Notes under the pieces: model-generated
What the model was told of the DNA's origin: nothing
The model's database searches: none
The model's input: the letters and a program-made list of their open reading frames with translations, nothing else
Shown: one piece after another, positions 1 through 10,960 of the stretch
How the letters are laid out: each line of letters begins with the position of its first letter
How positions within the stretch are numbered: position 1 is the stretch's first letter
Program-made: the position numbers and the translations under genes
Assembly (NCBI GenBank): GCA_000226015.1
Contig: JH152698.1
Span: 28,302-58,588 of the forward strand
Length of the DNA stretch: 30,287 nucleotides
Reading direction: 5' to 3'
DNA from: Mnemiopsis leidyi
Lineage: Eukaryota > Ctenophora > Tentaculata > Lobata > Bolinopsidae

Positions 1-249
1 GTTTTACCTGTTTGATCGTACATCTTGTTGTAGTTGTTGCGAGGTAATTATGTATACATTTCATGGATGTGGAATACATTCTGCGGACCTGAGGCAGTTA
101 AAACCTATAATTGTAGTCGTATACATAATTAAGTTTAATAAAGGAGCTTGCGCGCGGACGTGCGCGCGGACGTACGGACGGACGGACGGACGCTTTTTGA
201 GCTAATTATCCAAATTTACGCTGTCGATCGCCAACCCTTGTTTTGTACT

Positions 250-269
250 TTTTGTGCACGTGCACAAAA
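250..269. repeat. 20-bp perfect palindrome with central CACGTG
   Basis: Positions 250-259 are the exact reverse complement of 260-269. The centre is GTGCACGTGCAC, which includes the E-box hexamer CACGTG (the core bound by Myc/Max, USF and similar bHLH-zip factors). It could be a regulatory site about 580 bp upstream of the BCCT start codon. Function is inferred from the motif only. Confidence 0.55.
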
Positions 270-281
270 CGTATCAAAAAA

Positions 282-320
282 ATCTTGCCATTTGGGCCCT
301 TCGGGCCCAAATGGCAAGAT
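282..320. repeat. perfect 18-bp inverted repeat with a 3-nt loop
   Basis: Left arm 282-299 and right arm 303-320 are exact reverse complements around the loop TTC (300-302). The inner stem is GGGCCC/GGGCCC, so RNA or extruded DNA would fold very stably. The stem is shorter than a typical microRNA precursor, and flanking bases do not extend the pairing. Bacterial terminator logic does not apply in this eukaryotic context. Confidence 0.8.
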
Positions 321-583
321 ACGGGAAAAAATCTGTATGTAGAAGTCAAATTTAAAGCGTACAAAGAAGAGTTTTATCAAGAGAATTATTTCTTTTATTA
401 CCCCGATACCTGCACTTTTTTATGACTTGTTAAGTTAAATATCCGATATGGTCTTACCCTATGGCGTGGGATTGTCGACGTGACTGACATGCTTGCTTGT
501 TTGGAACCTTGACTGAGTTGTACTCCTAAAAGTGCTATATCTGGAACTCCTGAAGCTTGTTTGCTTTAAGTTTAAATTCTTCC

Positions 584-607
584 GATATGAGCTTCGCTGC
601 TCATATC
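584..607. repeat. small hairpin (9-bp stem, 6-nt loop)
   Basis: GATATGAGC at 584-592 pairs perfectly with GCTCATATC at 599-607 around the loop TTCGCT. It lies about 245 bp upstream of the BCCT start. Function unknown. Confidence 0.6.
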
Positions 608-850
608 AACAAACGTAATATGCAAGCATATCGAAGCACTGAATCGATACGCATCCATTTTGATTTACGTGTGAAATACTAATTTGGCTATTAGAGTATT
701 TGATAGGAGCTCATATAGGATGAATTCCACATGCAAAATCACTAATGATACCCTGTCTGTATAACATGACAATCACCTCCGAAATCAATCCTGCAGTTTT
801 CTCGACACCTTATTGTATAGCGAGTTCGTTTGTTGGTGAGCCTTTAAGTC

Positions 851-3800
851 ATGAAAGTAAAGCCAGCTTTAAATAACAAAACGATATCCCTACCAGCCGA
901 CACAGGAATGACGGAGAAGTACGCGCCGCCGTATCCGATCGTGGTCGGTGACCACCTTCCCGTCCCTCCGACCAAGGGCAGACCTACCTGGAAGGGGGCG
1001 CAGATCAAAGATAAAAGCATCTGGTTTAAATGCGATTGTGGGCCTTTTAAACTCAAGCTGAACCCCATAGTGACGATTTCGAGTGTTCTTATCATTGTCG
1101 CCTTTATTTTGTGGTGTGTCCTAGCTCAAGAACGTGAGTTGAAAATGCAACATTTACATATGATTACGCTATAGATTATAATTTCTATCAACACATCAAA
1201 TTCATTGAATTTGATGTCTGTAACACATTTCCTGCAATCTCAATACGGATATAAAAGCTATTCAGCACATTCAGGATTGATTTCAGCTGAAGCAGTGATT
1301 GAATACTTCCAAATTTCAATTGTCATAATAAACTTTATAGTACGCAAATAAAAGGCACAGCTATAAGCCCCTCTAAAACAATAATCTCCCTTTCAGATGC
1401 ATCAGATTCATTCTCCTCGGCTAAAACCTGGATAACACAGACTTTCACCTGGCTATACGTCGGGTCTCAAGACGTGTGGGCCCTTGTTATCATCGCTATC
1501 TACTTCAGCAAATACGGGAAATTGAAACTAGGTATGTCAAAAAAGTAATCGTAATCGTAAGATTTAATTTTTTCTAAAATTTGATTTAATCGTATTTTTT
1601 TGTTAAATATGAATGAAACATCTATAGACAGTGATATAACTATGACGAACATTAAGAAAAACTAATGTTCATCATACATATACGGCATTAAGGTACTCTG
1701 GTCCCATATGAAATTTCATCTTGGGAGGGCCCATATTTTTCGTTTGAATTCAGAATAGACAGTAGCGCTTGTTGGCGCTATTGATAAAAAACACAATAAC
1801 TATAAACAACTAAACCCGAACATCCTTTAGGTCAAGATGACGAAGAGCCAGAGTTCAACGACGGAACTTGGTTTGCAATGCTCTTCGCCTGTGGAGTTGG
1901 AGTAGGACTCTTCTTTTTCGGAGTAGCGGAGCCCCTGTGGCACTATGTTGGACCAAATCGATACACCAGAGACAAGTACATGCCGGACAATGAGGTGGCT
2001 CAGTGGGCCATGAACGTTACCTTCTTTCACTGGGGGATCCACGGCTGGATCGTCTACGTCATCATCGGCATCATCCTAGGTTTCCTTACCTTCAGAAAAG
2101 GAATGCCCATGACAATGAAGACGTGTTTTTATCCGCTCATAGGAGATAGAATTTACGGCTGGATAGGGGATCTCATTGATATCTTTTCCATCATGACCAC
2201 CCTTTTCGGAGTTTGTACGTCTTTGGGCTTGGGAACGATACAGGTCAACAATGGTAAGTCTCAGGCTTTTTTTAATAATGGCGGTAGTATTTCCGGAGTC
2301 ATCTTAAATTTGAACAACACATGTTGTATTAGTATAAACTTGAAATGAGCACCTCAGCGATTCATATCAACACTGCTGTGGCCCACAATTAATCCATAAA
2401 ATTATTTGAACCCTAAATCTTCTCCAGGACTAAAATATTTAAACCCTGAATTTTCTCCCGGATCTTAATACTAATCTTGCCAAGGATTAAACTACTTAAA
2501 CCCTAAAGCTTCCCCAGGATTTGAATATTAACTACTTATTACTTTAACCAAAAATTTTCCCGGGGATTAAACTTAAACTCTTAACCCTGAATATTCCCCA
2601 GGATTGAACTACTTAAACGAAGATATAGCTGTGAGCACTACCAACCAAGTGATAATAATTTGGGCGATCACTGCAGTAGCTACAACCTCTGTAATAACTG
2701 GGGTCGGAGTTGGAATCAGACGTCTCTCGGAAATCTGTTTCGGTATTGGCATGGTGATTATGTTGATGGTGCTTTTCCTCGAGGACACTTGGTAAGGAAA
2801 AGATCTGTTTGACTTTTTATTTATGTTGCCATTTTTATAGACTTATGGATATCTCACGGATTTAAGTGACGTGTGTTCATAAGTATCCTACTTTTTGTCA
2901 CCACTTGGTTGGTCAAGGCAACGTTCTTAAAAAGTAGGCGTATTCAATAAAGATACTGGTATTTTTGAGTAAGGCTCACAAATTTTTAATCCCCTCTGGT
3001 TGTAATATGGGGCGCAATTATTTGAAACCCTCAATACCGTTAAAGCTGTTTCAATTTCGACTCTAATTTCTATTATTTCTAACCTGGCAGGTACGTGCTC
3101 AATCTTTACTGTCAGAGTATCGGTTTCTACATACAGTGGATCATCCAACTTGGATTCCATTGTGATGCCTTTGAACTGAGTGAGAAATCTTATGGAGCTG
3201 CGGACCGAGGTTAGGATCATAATGTACATTTTTCTACTCTTCTAAAACTAAATTAGTTTACTCACAGCTACTCTGCTACTCAGGGGCTTAGCCAGAATTA
3301 TAACTGGGGGTTTAAGTGCTCTGGGGGGCATTAACAATAATAATATTTTTAAAATTTATGCCTAACGAGATGTGCTGGACTTAGATTTCACAACTTGATA
3401 AACAACTACTCCAGGAAGAGCATACACAGACGGAGAAGGCGACGGCCCTGCCGACTGGATGGACGAGTGGACTATTTTCTACTGGGGCTGGTGGATCTCC
3501 TGGTCCCCATTTGTTGGCATGTTCATCGCCAAGATTTCTAGGGGCAGAACCATCAGGCAGTTCATTAACGGTTAGCAATTTATCATTAGGATTTTGTTTG
3601 AGAAAGAAATGAATGTCATAAGGAAATGAAAGGCAATAGCTGATATCTTTTATCTAAGAATCTGAAAGTATTTTGTTCAAGATATCATTCCCCTTGACAA
3701 TTTAGTATACACATCCTAAACAACGATTGTATTATTTAAAACTGTAGATCATTAACTTCAGGAGCACTGACAGCCCCTATGATATACACCTTCCTTTGGT

Positions 3801-6018
3801 TAACCATATTTGGAGGCGCTGCCATCAAGACAGAGAGGCTTGCTGCGAAAGAGGGACTTTGCTGCCCAAAATGGCACGGAAATACTTTAGGATTTAATTC
3901 TACTCAGGTATGTGTGTGTAAACAGATAGCATACAAATTTGTTACTGACAAGATATTTAGGTTTGCAACTGATAATCAAGTACGGAATGTGGATAATTGC
4001 AGAGCTGTAACTAACTGTAATTTTGTACAGTGCGAACACCCTCCAGACATTTTAGTCTTGGAGACAACTGTAAACATACATGGAATATTTGTTTCAGTTA
4101 GAAAATGCGTTTTCTGATTTAAGCGTGCGGACACGAGAGGGACTGACATTATGCAATGGACCTGGGGCTACGCCGGAGGGCGTTGCTTGTGCAGAATCTA
4201 GCTGCGAGTGGCCGCTCATGAAGACGTTTTTGGACAAAAATGTGGATGCGGGTGTACAAGAAGTCATTGACTATATAAACGGGAATATGAGATGGCTTGG
4301 AAAGTACAAGGGAAAAGACGACAAGTAAGTTTAAGTCAGCTATATAGAGTTTAGTCACGTTATACTTATACGTAAAGAATAATCTTTAAGTCAGACTGAT
4401 GAGATAACTTTTCACTCAACGGTGAAAAAAATACTTCCAGAATCATAATGTTCATCTAAATGGATTATTAACTAACAGGAGTTACGCTAAACTGTCGTGT
4501 ATGGGGAGCGAGGAGATGTGGTTTGCAACTATTTCTACTTACGGAGACATGGGTCCTTTCTTGTGTATTATCTCCTTGGTTGGAATCATTTTGTACTTCG
4601 TTACCAGCTCAGACTCAGGTGACTTTATTTGTACCATTTAATCGTTTGATGCTATTTGAGTGATCGCTCAAATATAAGGACACAGGACCCTTACATCAAT
4701 CATAGTTTCAACTAAGCGAAGAGTAGCAACTCGATTTTTAACAAACAAATGTTCCAGGAAGTTTAGTTATAGACATTATGTCTGCAAATGGCGACCAGGA
4801 CCCACCAATAACTCAGCGTGTTTTCTGGGCACTGGTAGAAGGTGCTACTGCAACCGCCCTCCTTGTAGCCGGCGAATCTGAATCTCTCAAAGCTCTCCAG
4901 GTTTCTTTCTAGAGACATAATAATTAGTATTTCTGACCAGTTCACTGACCACTTAAGTTAAAAACTGAAAAGTTGACAGTAATACATTGGCATAATATTT
5001 GTGACCAGTTCTGAGTTTAGAGCTGACATGTATGTACCATGATTTTCTCGTGCAACATCAGAGCAACTAATGCTGATTACTGCCCTAGTTATAATCTTTG
5101 GATATAAACTGTTCTATCCAAATTATAGTTCGATTTGGCGATAACGGCAAAATTCTCAGCTAAAACAACTACTAACAGTAACATTCCCACCTTTAGACAG
5201 CTAGCATTGTTGCCGGACTACCGTACACTATAATAATGTGTTTCGTTACCATGGCAACATGGCGAGCACTAGCCATGGAAACAGGAGATCTCAACCCGTG
5301 CGGTCCGGACTTCAGTGTCGGGTTGGTGGATCCCTTCACCACACTGCGTCCAAAACTCTGGTTCGGGTGCATCAAGAACATTGTCTTAACGTAAGTTTAT
5401 CTGTTATTGGTTGGTATTCATTTTAAATCGGTGGAAAACAGCAAACTAGATATAAAAACATTATGCCAGGAATGATAGATTAAATTAATTAAAATTTTAG
5501 CAACTGAAGTCTGTAAAACTTATTTGAACGCCGATTCAGTCCGCAAGTCGACGGACTAAAGGCAATACATGCGTCAACATGATATTCTTGTTTTCAGACC
5601 ACTGTCACTGTACGAAGTGCTAAAGAAACACAACAAGACGGGTGCTGCTGCACAGGCCATCATGGCAGCGATCTGTTGGGTTGCCTGGATAGCACTCATC
5701 ATCACTGAGATTGTTTACATTTACCATCCCGACCTCAAACTGAACGGCATCTACTCGCTAGCCTGGGTCTTTTTCTTGGGATTTGTTACCCTGGTAACAG
5801 CAGCACGATCCAGCATTCGGTCTCACTATGGAATGAACGGCAACCCGATAGAAGATTTCTTTGCAGCCCTGTTCGTTTACCCGTGTGTCATGGTCCAGCT
5901 GGAGACGGTCAGTGAAAGAGGAGGTCTAGCTCCCCTTATGCCTGACAATGCCTCTCAAGATGGAGCTTCTGATGTCTTGAAGAACAACAACCACGAAAAT
6001 ATGGAAACACTAGCTTAG
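851..6018 (+). CDS. BCCT-family betaine/choline-type transporter (12 exons)
   Basis: Multi-pass plasma-membrane carrier of the betaine/carnitine/choline transporter family. Exons: 851-1133, 1397-1531, 1831-2253, 2602-2791, 3091-3209, 3415-3570, 3762-3907, 4098-4324, 4479-4618, 4758-4900, 5197-5390, 5598-6018. All have GT-AG borders and compatible phases, giving 858 codons. A hydrophilic N-terminus (about 70 residues) precedes the first membrane segment. Family hallmarks: glycine stretch GVGVG (161-165) followed by [14 protein letters not shown], with W207, W212 and Y215 at the spacing of the BetP aromatic box W189/W194/Y197; [14 protein letters not shown] (407-420) with W409, W410 and W413; SRGRT (425-429); and TSSDSG near 601-607. 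The intact glycine stretch, lacking an Asp at its last position, resembles Na+-coupled betaine carriers rather than H+-coupled choline carriers (inference). Odd: a cysteine-rich loop of about 120 residues (exons 7-9) is far longer than in bacterial relatives. Start chosen at M851 because TAA lies in frame at 845. Family certain; substrate inferred. Confidence 0.93.
2385..2625 (+). repeat. degenerate tandem array ending on the BCCT exon 4 acceptor
   Basis: Intron 3 ends with roughly five diverged copies (about 23-47 bp, commonly near 34 bp) of a unit whose last copy is the real splice junction. The exon starts as CCCCAG|GATTGAACTACTTAAAC. Upstream copies read CCAAG|GATTAAACTACTTAAA (about 2478-2500), CCCCAG|GATTTGAATATTAACTA (about 2513-2535) and CCCGG|GGATTAAACTTAAACT (about 2558-2580). 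The copies thus contain both the acceptor and the first bases of the coding exon. The repeat is visible directly; its origin by local duplication of the junction is inferred. Confidence 0.75.
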
Positions 6019-6593
6019 AGAGACTTGAGAAATTTAGTGTTATGTTTTATTATTAATAATAGAGTTTCTTAAAACTTTATTTATACGAATTTAACTACTT
6101 TTCTGTTATTAACGTACTTATTGCACGTAATTGCAATAGTGAATTGTGGGACTTATTATCAACGAGACTTTTATTCTCATTATAAAGGACGTTTTCTGAA
6201 TCTGATTACTCGGATGAATACTCGGAATAATACTCGGATGACCGATGAATACTGTTCATTCGAGCAAAGAATCCAATTTTATCCTTTTATATCGTCACTT
6301 AATTCTGGATAAATAGAAAATTGGTACTGGCTATATTCAATGCAAATGGATTATATAGCCGGGAAAGCGAGCCAACTGATCCCAACTCAGTATCCTATCG
6401 CCATTGCATATTTCTAGAGCCAATAACATGATCAATATATATAGATGATACAGCAAAGCTTTCAACCCCGGATCCTCTATAAACCGGAACCGAGTACAAT
6501 TTTATGTAAATTTTTATAAAATACCGGAATTTTGCTGATCCACGAATGTTTGAGTTTGGATTTAGAATATCCGGATGTAGATGGGTTGCTGTA

Positions 6594-6599
6594 AATAAA
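6594..6599 (+). promoter_or_regulatory. candidate polyadenylation signal of the BCCT gene
   Basis: AATAAA, the first canonical hexamer after the stop codon at 6018, about 575 nt downstream. The inference is from position only. A weaker variant nearer the stop could also be used. Confidence 0.35.
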
Positions 6600-7521
6600 T
6601 TGGTTCGAACCAGAAATTATGAGCTATTTTAATGCTTTGATCGGCCAATGTTATTGTAATATGTTTTAATTGATTTTAATACACTAACTAGAACTTTTGC
6701 TTGAGGTCGAAAATATTCTACTTGATAGAGCGACAAATTATCTAAAAAATAGAATAAATTGTGTCTAATTGCTATTCTAGGGTAACGTTGCAAAGTATTT
6801 TATAACCGATAGTGCAAAAAATAACAATTGAACCCAAATATATATATATATATCTACGAAATTAAATCAAATATTCTTGTTTAATGTCCACGTCTTAATC
6901 CTATTAACAAACTTATCAAATCATTTTGTTTGACAAGACCCTCCGCCTTATAGACAATGTAACACAAAAATATGTCTCTTACATCCTACCACATATGAAC
7001 AAGTTGGTTAATTTAAGAAATATAAGTGTCAATGAGGTCTTAAGATAAAAATGAGTTTGCACATGTGTTTGCTGAAACTAATAGTATATGCCACACATAT
7101 CAACATATCAACTGAAACATTTCTGTGTGGTAGAGTTCTGCTTAAGAAATAGAATAAGATCCCGCCATACCACAGGATCTGCGTCTAAAAATAGTTTGTG
7201 AGGGCAAAATGGGGACTGTTATGTAGTGCTACAAAAAGTAACTCAAATGTGGTGCTATAGTGACCACAGAGCCTATGCAAATTCGCATCGAACTTGCACG
7301 GAGTTTGCTTTAGCAGGATGCGCATTAGTTTGCCACGACCAATTGTATGCCACACATTTGAACACCAAGTTCATCGTTGAGGAACATTTGAAAATATTTT
7401 CTGAAAGTATTATGTAGGACAATTATTCCATCAGGTGGACTGTATAATTATACTACTATGTCTGATGTCACTAGTCAGGGGAATATGTGATTTATATCAT
7501 CACTAAAAGGTAAAAACTGAT

Positions 7522-7772
7522 CGTTGTTATGATACCTTGGTTGTTATGATACCTTGGTTGTTATGAAAACTTGGTTGTTATGATACCTTGGTAATGGTTG
7601 TTATGATACCTTGGTTGTTATGATACCTCGGTTGTTATGATACCTTGGTTGTTATGATACCTCGGTTGTTATGATACCTTGGTTGTTATGATACCTTGGT
7701 TGTTATGATACCTTGGTTGTTATGATACCTTGGTTGTTAATTGTTATGATACTCTGGTTGTTATAATACCTT
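7522..7772. repeat. 17-bp minisatellite (GGTTGTTATGATACCTT)
   Basis: About 14 tandem copies of GGTTGTTATGATACCTT with point variants (CTCGG, GAAAAC, ACTCTGG) and small insertions near 7592 and 7738. Each unit has a weak palindrome GTTGTTATGATAC, a degraded relative of the GTTRCCATGGYAAC type seen in other arrays of this window. It is intergenic, about 1.2 kb upstream of the putative first PLD exon. Confidence 0.9.
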
Positions 7773-8957
7773 GTGTATAAGGCATTATGTAAGTATTGTG
7801 TGTACTCAGATGTGTACTCAGGTCGCTTTAGCGTTCTTTGTCTTTAGCGCTCTTTGTCACACACAGATTTAGAACTACAGTTACAGTTCAGCACTCCGGA
7901 GATTGTGATACCATACACACACACCTGTTATAGAGGACCACAGTAAAAGAGAGTTGGAGCACACTCGTTTAGGGGGAGCTGGGACAATGGTTGTATTATG
8001 TAGCAGCAACATTGTTGGGCAAGCACAGTGGGGACAGGGAGTTTAATTACACTGCATATTTTAGAGTACTGGTATCGTAGTATCAGCAGACAGCAAGTAT
8101 ATAGTATATGCTACTATTCATTATGTAGTATACTAATACTATCTTACTCGTAGTCTGGCCAATAGTTACTTATTCTGATAACTGATATCTTGGTTGCTAA
8201 GGAAATCCCTGTATTTCCTTTTGGTTGCTATCCAGTGGGTCTTGTTAATTGCATAGGCTTTTTCTGGACAATATGAATAACAAAATAAACATTAAACAAG
8301 CTTTAAGGTTCTAACGATAGAAATAAACCTAATTCACTTGTTTGAGTCTAAAATTAACTTAATTTTATGACTGCTTTAAACATAATTCTTGAACGGTCGT
8401 TTAACGGTTGAATTTTCCTGAAAATATTAGCAGTAAACACTGTTCGTTTTGTAAAGATAGAATTAAAGCTCTCTGGAGAGCCGAGGATAATTAGAATTTG
8501 AACTCTAGTGTGGCCGTTATTTCTTTTATCCAACACCTGGTCGTAATTAAGTGTACAAAGAAAACTGTTCGATAAAGCATTTACTGTGGACCAGAAATAG
8601 TCGAGAAAATGAGCATAAGATGATAAAAATAAATTGAGAAAAGAGAAATATGATAAGATATAAATATGTTAGTCTGGAAGTCGCGATGAAAGGAAACGAA
8701 CCGTTTGCCTACTGTTGTAGTGTTGTAATTGTACCTCAGAGAAAGTAGAGACCACATCGATTGCGTGCGACATGCCGGAATAGTTCATTGTGTATTTCAC
8801 TGTGTATATACTCTCGGCTCTACCACTACTTTTAATACAATGTAGGAATTTTTACTTTGAGGAGGAGACAGTCCCACTGGAGATTGTTTGTATCATAACT
8901 TCCTTCCGCTAAAGCTTAGTTTAAGTTCTCTTTGTCTTTTCGTGAATTCTTCAGGGC

Positions 8958-9041
8958 ATGACTTGTGTGAACTGCTGCTTCGCTTTCATCCAAATCTTCA
9001 ATGACTCTGTCGGCAAGGGAAAGATCAGATCTTGGCTTAAG
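8958..9041 (+). CDS. putative first coding exon of the C2-phospholipase D gene
   Basis: A short open exon of 28 codons. It begins with ATG at 8958, has TGA in frame 15 nt upstream, and ends in CTTAAG|GTGAGT, a near-consensus donor at phase 0. TTCTTCAG|GGC just upstream (junction after 8954) could be an acceptor, so a 5' non-coding exon may precede. The peptide begins MTCVNCCFAF; the clustered cysteines near the N-terminus resemble S-acylation (palmitoylation) sites, which would suit a membrane-acting enzyme (inference). The next in-phase coding exon I can see on this strand is 15739-15819, followed by the C2 exon at 23872. Those joins keep one open frame and give a 55-residue N-terminal extension. 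It could instead belong to a separate small gene, because no homology ties it to PLD. Confidence 0.5.
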
Positions 9042-9082
9042 GTGAGTAAATCTTTACTTTTGATTCTTTTCATGCTGGCGTT

Positions 9083-10079
9083 TATTTTGTTACACTGTAC
9101 TCAGTAAGGCGTATTTGTTAAATAATATTGTTTATTACTATTAACAAACAGGTTGGCTACACTTACAGTTAACAGGCATAGTGTAACTGACTCACATCTG
9201 CTTTAAGTTTAATTACACTGTAATTGTAAACTTGACAAAAGTCAAGTTTCAAAGTATTTCACCTATTTGATATTGTCTGTGTCAGAAGCTATGAGTATGA
9301 AACCAATCAATCATCGCTATTAGATAAAAATTACCAACAATTTTAACAAGTTATGTATTTAAATTTTGAATTCAATAGCAAGTATACAGTATACAATAAA
9401 TGATTTTATTTATCATCGCATTGATAATTTGACTCATTTATAAGTAACGTTTGAAACTGATGAATGACTGAAGAAATCAACCTAAAATAAATTAGATAAT
9501 TTTTGGCTTTTAACTTATTCAGAGACATTGACGGAAACTAAAGGTTAAGACGAAGAAAGTTAACCACAGCCAAAATCGCTTAATGAATGTTATAATATTA
9601 CACCATGAAAAATGAGAAGCTCTGAAAAATTTGAACTTGATCAACTCGTACCTAGCCTTTGCTACTATAACGGATTATTTTGTTACACTGTACTCAGAAA
9701 CTCAGAAAGGCGTATGAAACCAATCAATTATAGAGATTAGATAAAAATTACCAACAATTTAACAAGTATTGTATTTAAATTTTGAGTTTAATAGCAAGTA
9801 TACAGTATACCTCCAATAAATAATTTTATTCATCATCGCATCAATAATTTGACTAATTTATAAGTATAACGTTTGAAACTGAAGAAATCAACCTGAAATA
9901 AATCAGATAATTTTTCGCTTTTTACTTATTCAGACATTGACGGTAATTTAAGTTAAGACGAAGAAAGTTAACCGCCGAAATCGCATAATGAATGTTATAA
10001 TATTACACCATGAAAAGTGAAAAGATCTGAAAAATTTGAGCTTGATGAACTTATACCTAGCCTTGGCTGCTATAACGGT
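9083..10079. repeat. tandem duplication of about 370-380 bp
   Basis: The segment 9295-9675 is repeated at 9712-10079 with scattered substitutions and small indels. Both copies share landmarks such as CAAGTATACAGTATAC, GTTATAATATTACACCATGA and ACCTAGCCTT. The linker 9674-9711 also matches 9083-9113 (TTGTTACACTGTACTCAG), so the original unit probably began at 9083. A stretch of about 184 bp (about 9115-9298) is present in copy 1 only and is flanked by GTAT on both sides, suggesting an insertion there or a deletion in copy 2. Confidence 0.85.
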
Positions 10080-10742
10080 TTTCTCTGACCAGAAATGAGT
10101 TCAGTATCAGCTGATGGAATTGGAATGGTCAGCTGTTTTGAGTCACAAAAGATGATCTTGATTGAAAAAATTTTACCGTATTTATCACACTGAAACCATT
10201 AAATAAAAATTTTGTTCATTGTCTGATATAAAACTGAATTTTCTTTATCATAGTGACAGATGTCACATACAAAATGAAAGATGTACCGGTACGTGTAAAG
10301 AGAAGGATGAACTTATAATTTTCGAAGAAACCTAGCCTTTCTGAATAATTTTTATCAGCTTGTGGATGGTCTTGTGACAGTTTTCCGACCAATGAATACC
10401 ATATAAGGTTACAAGCAACCACCCATTTAATCCGATTTGTGTCTTATCTCCGTTGACGTTCAAATTTGAAGCATTGTGATTGGTGGGATGAATGCTGTGT
10501 GGCTAGAGGAGCTTTCAGTCATGCTTCATTATTCTTCGTCCGTTTTTTCTTGTTGCTTCGGGTATTCAATCCTCTGAGTCTGAGTCATATATCATATCGC
10601 GACCAATTTTACGTTTCTACTTTCTTCATGATTTTTGACAGTTTGAAGAAACCGCTATATTTAATTCCTTATTTTACATAGGGTACATACATCCATACTG
10701 CATTAAGCTATTGTAGATTTGAATTGCTTAGCAGGGAAAACC
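10080..10742. other. non-coding stretch left of the saposin gene
   Basis: No exon, repeat array or recognisable element seen. Short open frames here lack codon structure, splice borders and family motifs. Confidence 0.4.
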
Positions 10743-10879
10743 AGTAACTGTGAACAACATAGGACGCTTGAATCTGACCGATTGGGCGCCGGCACACAAA
10801 AAGTGCGCTTATTAGGCACAATTTCTATATCCTGGCGCACAATGGGTCCTGTATAACGTCCCATGTTGTTCACAGTAAC
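10743..10879. mobile_element. MITE-like foldback element just upstream of the saposin gene
   Basis: Two imperfect inverted arms of about 45-50 bp (10743-10786 and 10831-10879) bound a segment of about 137 bp. The outer part matches best: ACTGTGAACAACATAGGACG on the left and the reverse complement of CGTCCCATGTTGTTCACAGT on the right. The inner arm matches GATTGGGCGCCGG against CCTGGCGCACAATGG. I see no clear target-site duplication or transposase, so the superfamily is unassigned. It ends only about 80 bp before the saposin start codon, so it may lie in its promoter or 5' UTR. Confidence 0.65.
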
Positions 10880-10960
10880 CAATACAACATTGTTGCAAAC
10901 AACCCTAGTCCTCTCTCCAAGCTGGTATAGATTAACCAACCACACTGTCCCAGAAGAAAG

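Larger units (their letters stand above)
1..850. other. non-coding region upstream of the BCCT gene
   Basis: No convincing coding exon is visible on either strand. The stretch holds a GC-rich run of GGAC/GGACG-type repeats (about 148-192), a 20-bp perfect palindrome at 250-269, a perfect 18-bp hairpin at 282-320 and a smaller 9-bp hairpin at 584-607. The 5' UTR and promoter of the transporter should lie in the right part. I see no clear TATA box or initiator. An in-frame TAA at 845-847 closes the frame just before the chosen start codon. Confidence 0.6.
6019..8957. other. intergenic region between the BCCT gene and the first putative PLD exon
   Basis: No coding exon recognised on either strand. 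The left part is the BCCT 3' UTR. The first AATAAA hexamer after the stop is at 6594-6599. The rest is AT-rich and contains a short (AT)n run near 6838-6852 and the 17-bp minisatellite at 7522-7772. The right end (about 8600-8957) should hold the promoter or a 5' non-coding exon of the next gene. An acceptor-like TTCTTCAG occurs at 8947-8954. Confidence 0.6.

Noticed and set aside
282-320. Rho-independent terminator
   Set aside because: The hairpin is perfect, but the surrounding genes have spliceosomal introns, so bacterial termination does not apply.
148-425. Two overlapping small + frames
   Set aside because: They run through the repeat, palindrome and hairpin; no codon pattern or motif supports a protein.
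7522-7772. CRISPR array
   Set aside because: Units abut directly with no unique spacers, and the setting is a eukaryotic genome; it is a minisatellite. The same applies to the 23-, 34-, 50- and 16-bp arrays.
10216-10681. Small open frames left of the saposin gene
   Set aside because: Low-complexity or hydrophobic AT-rich translations without splice borders or homology signs.
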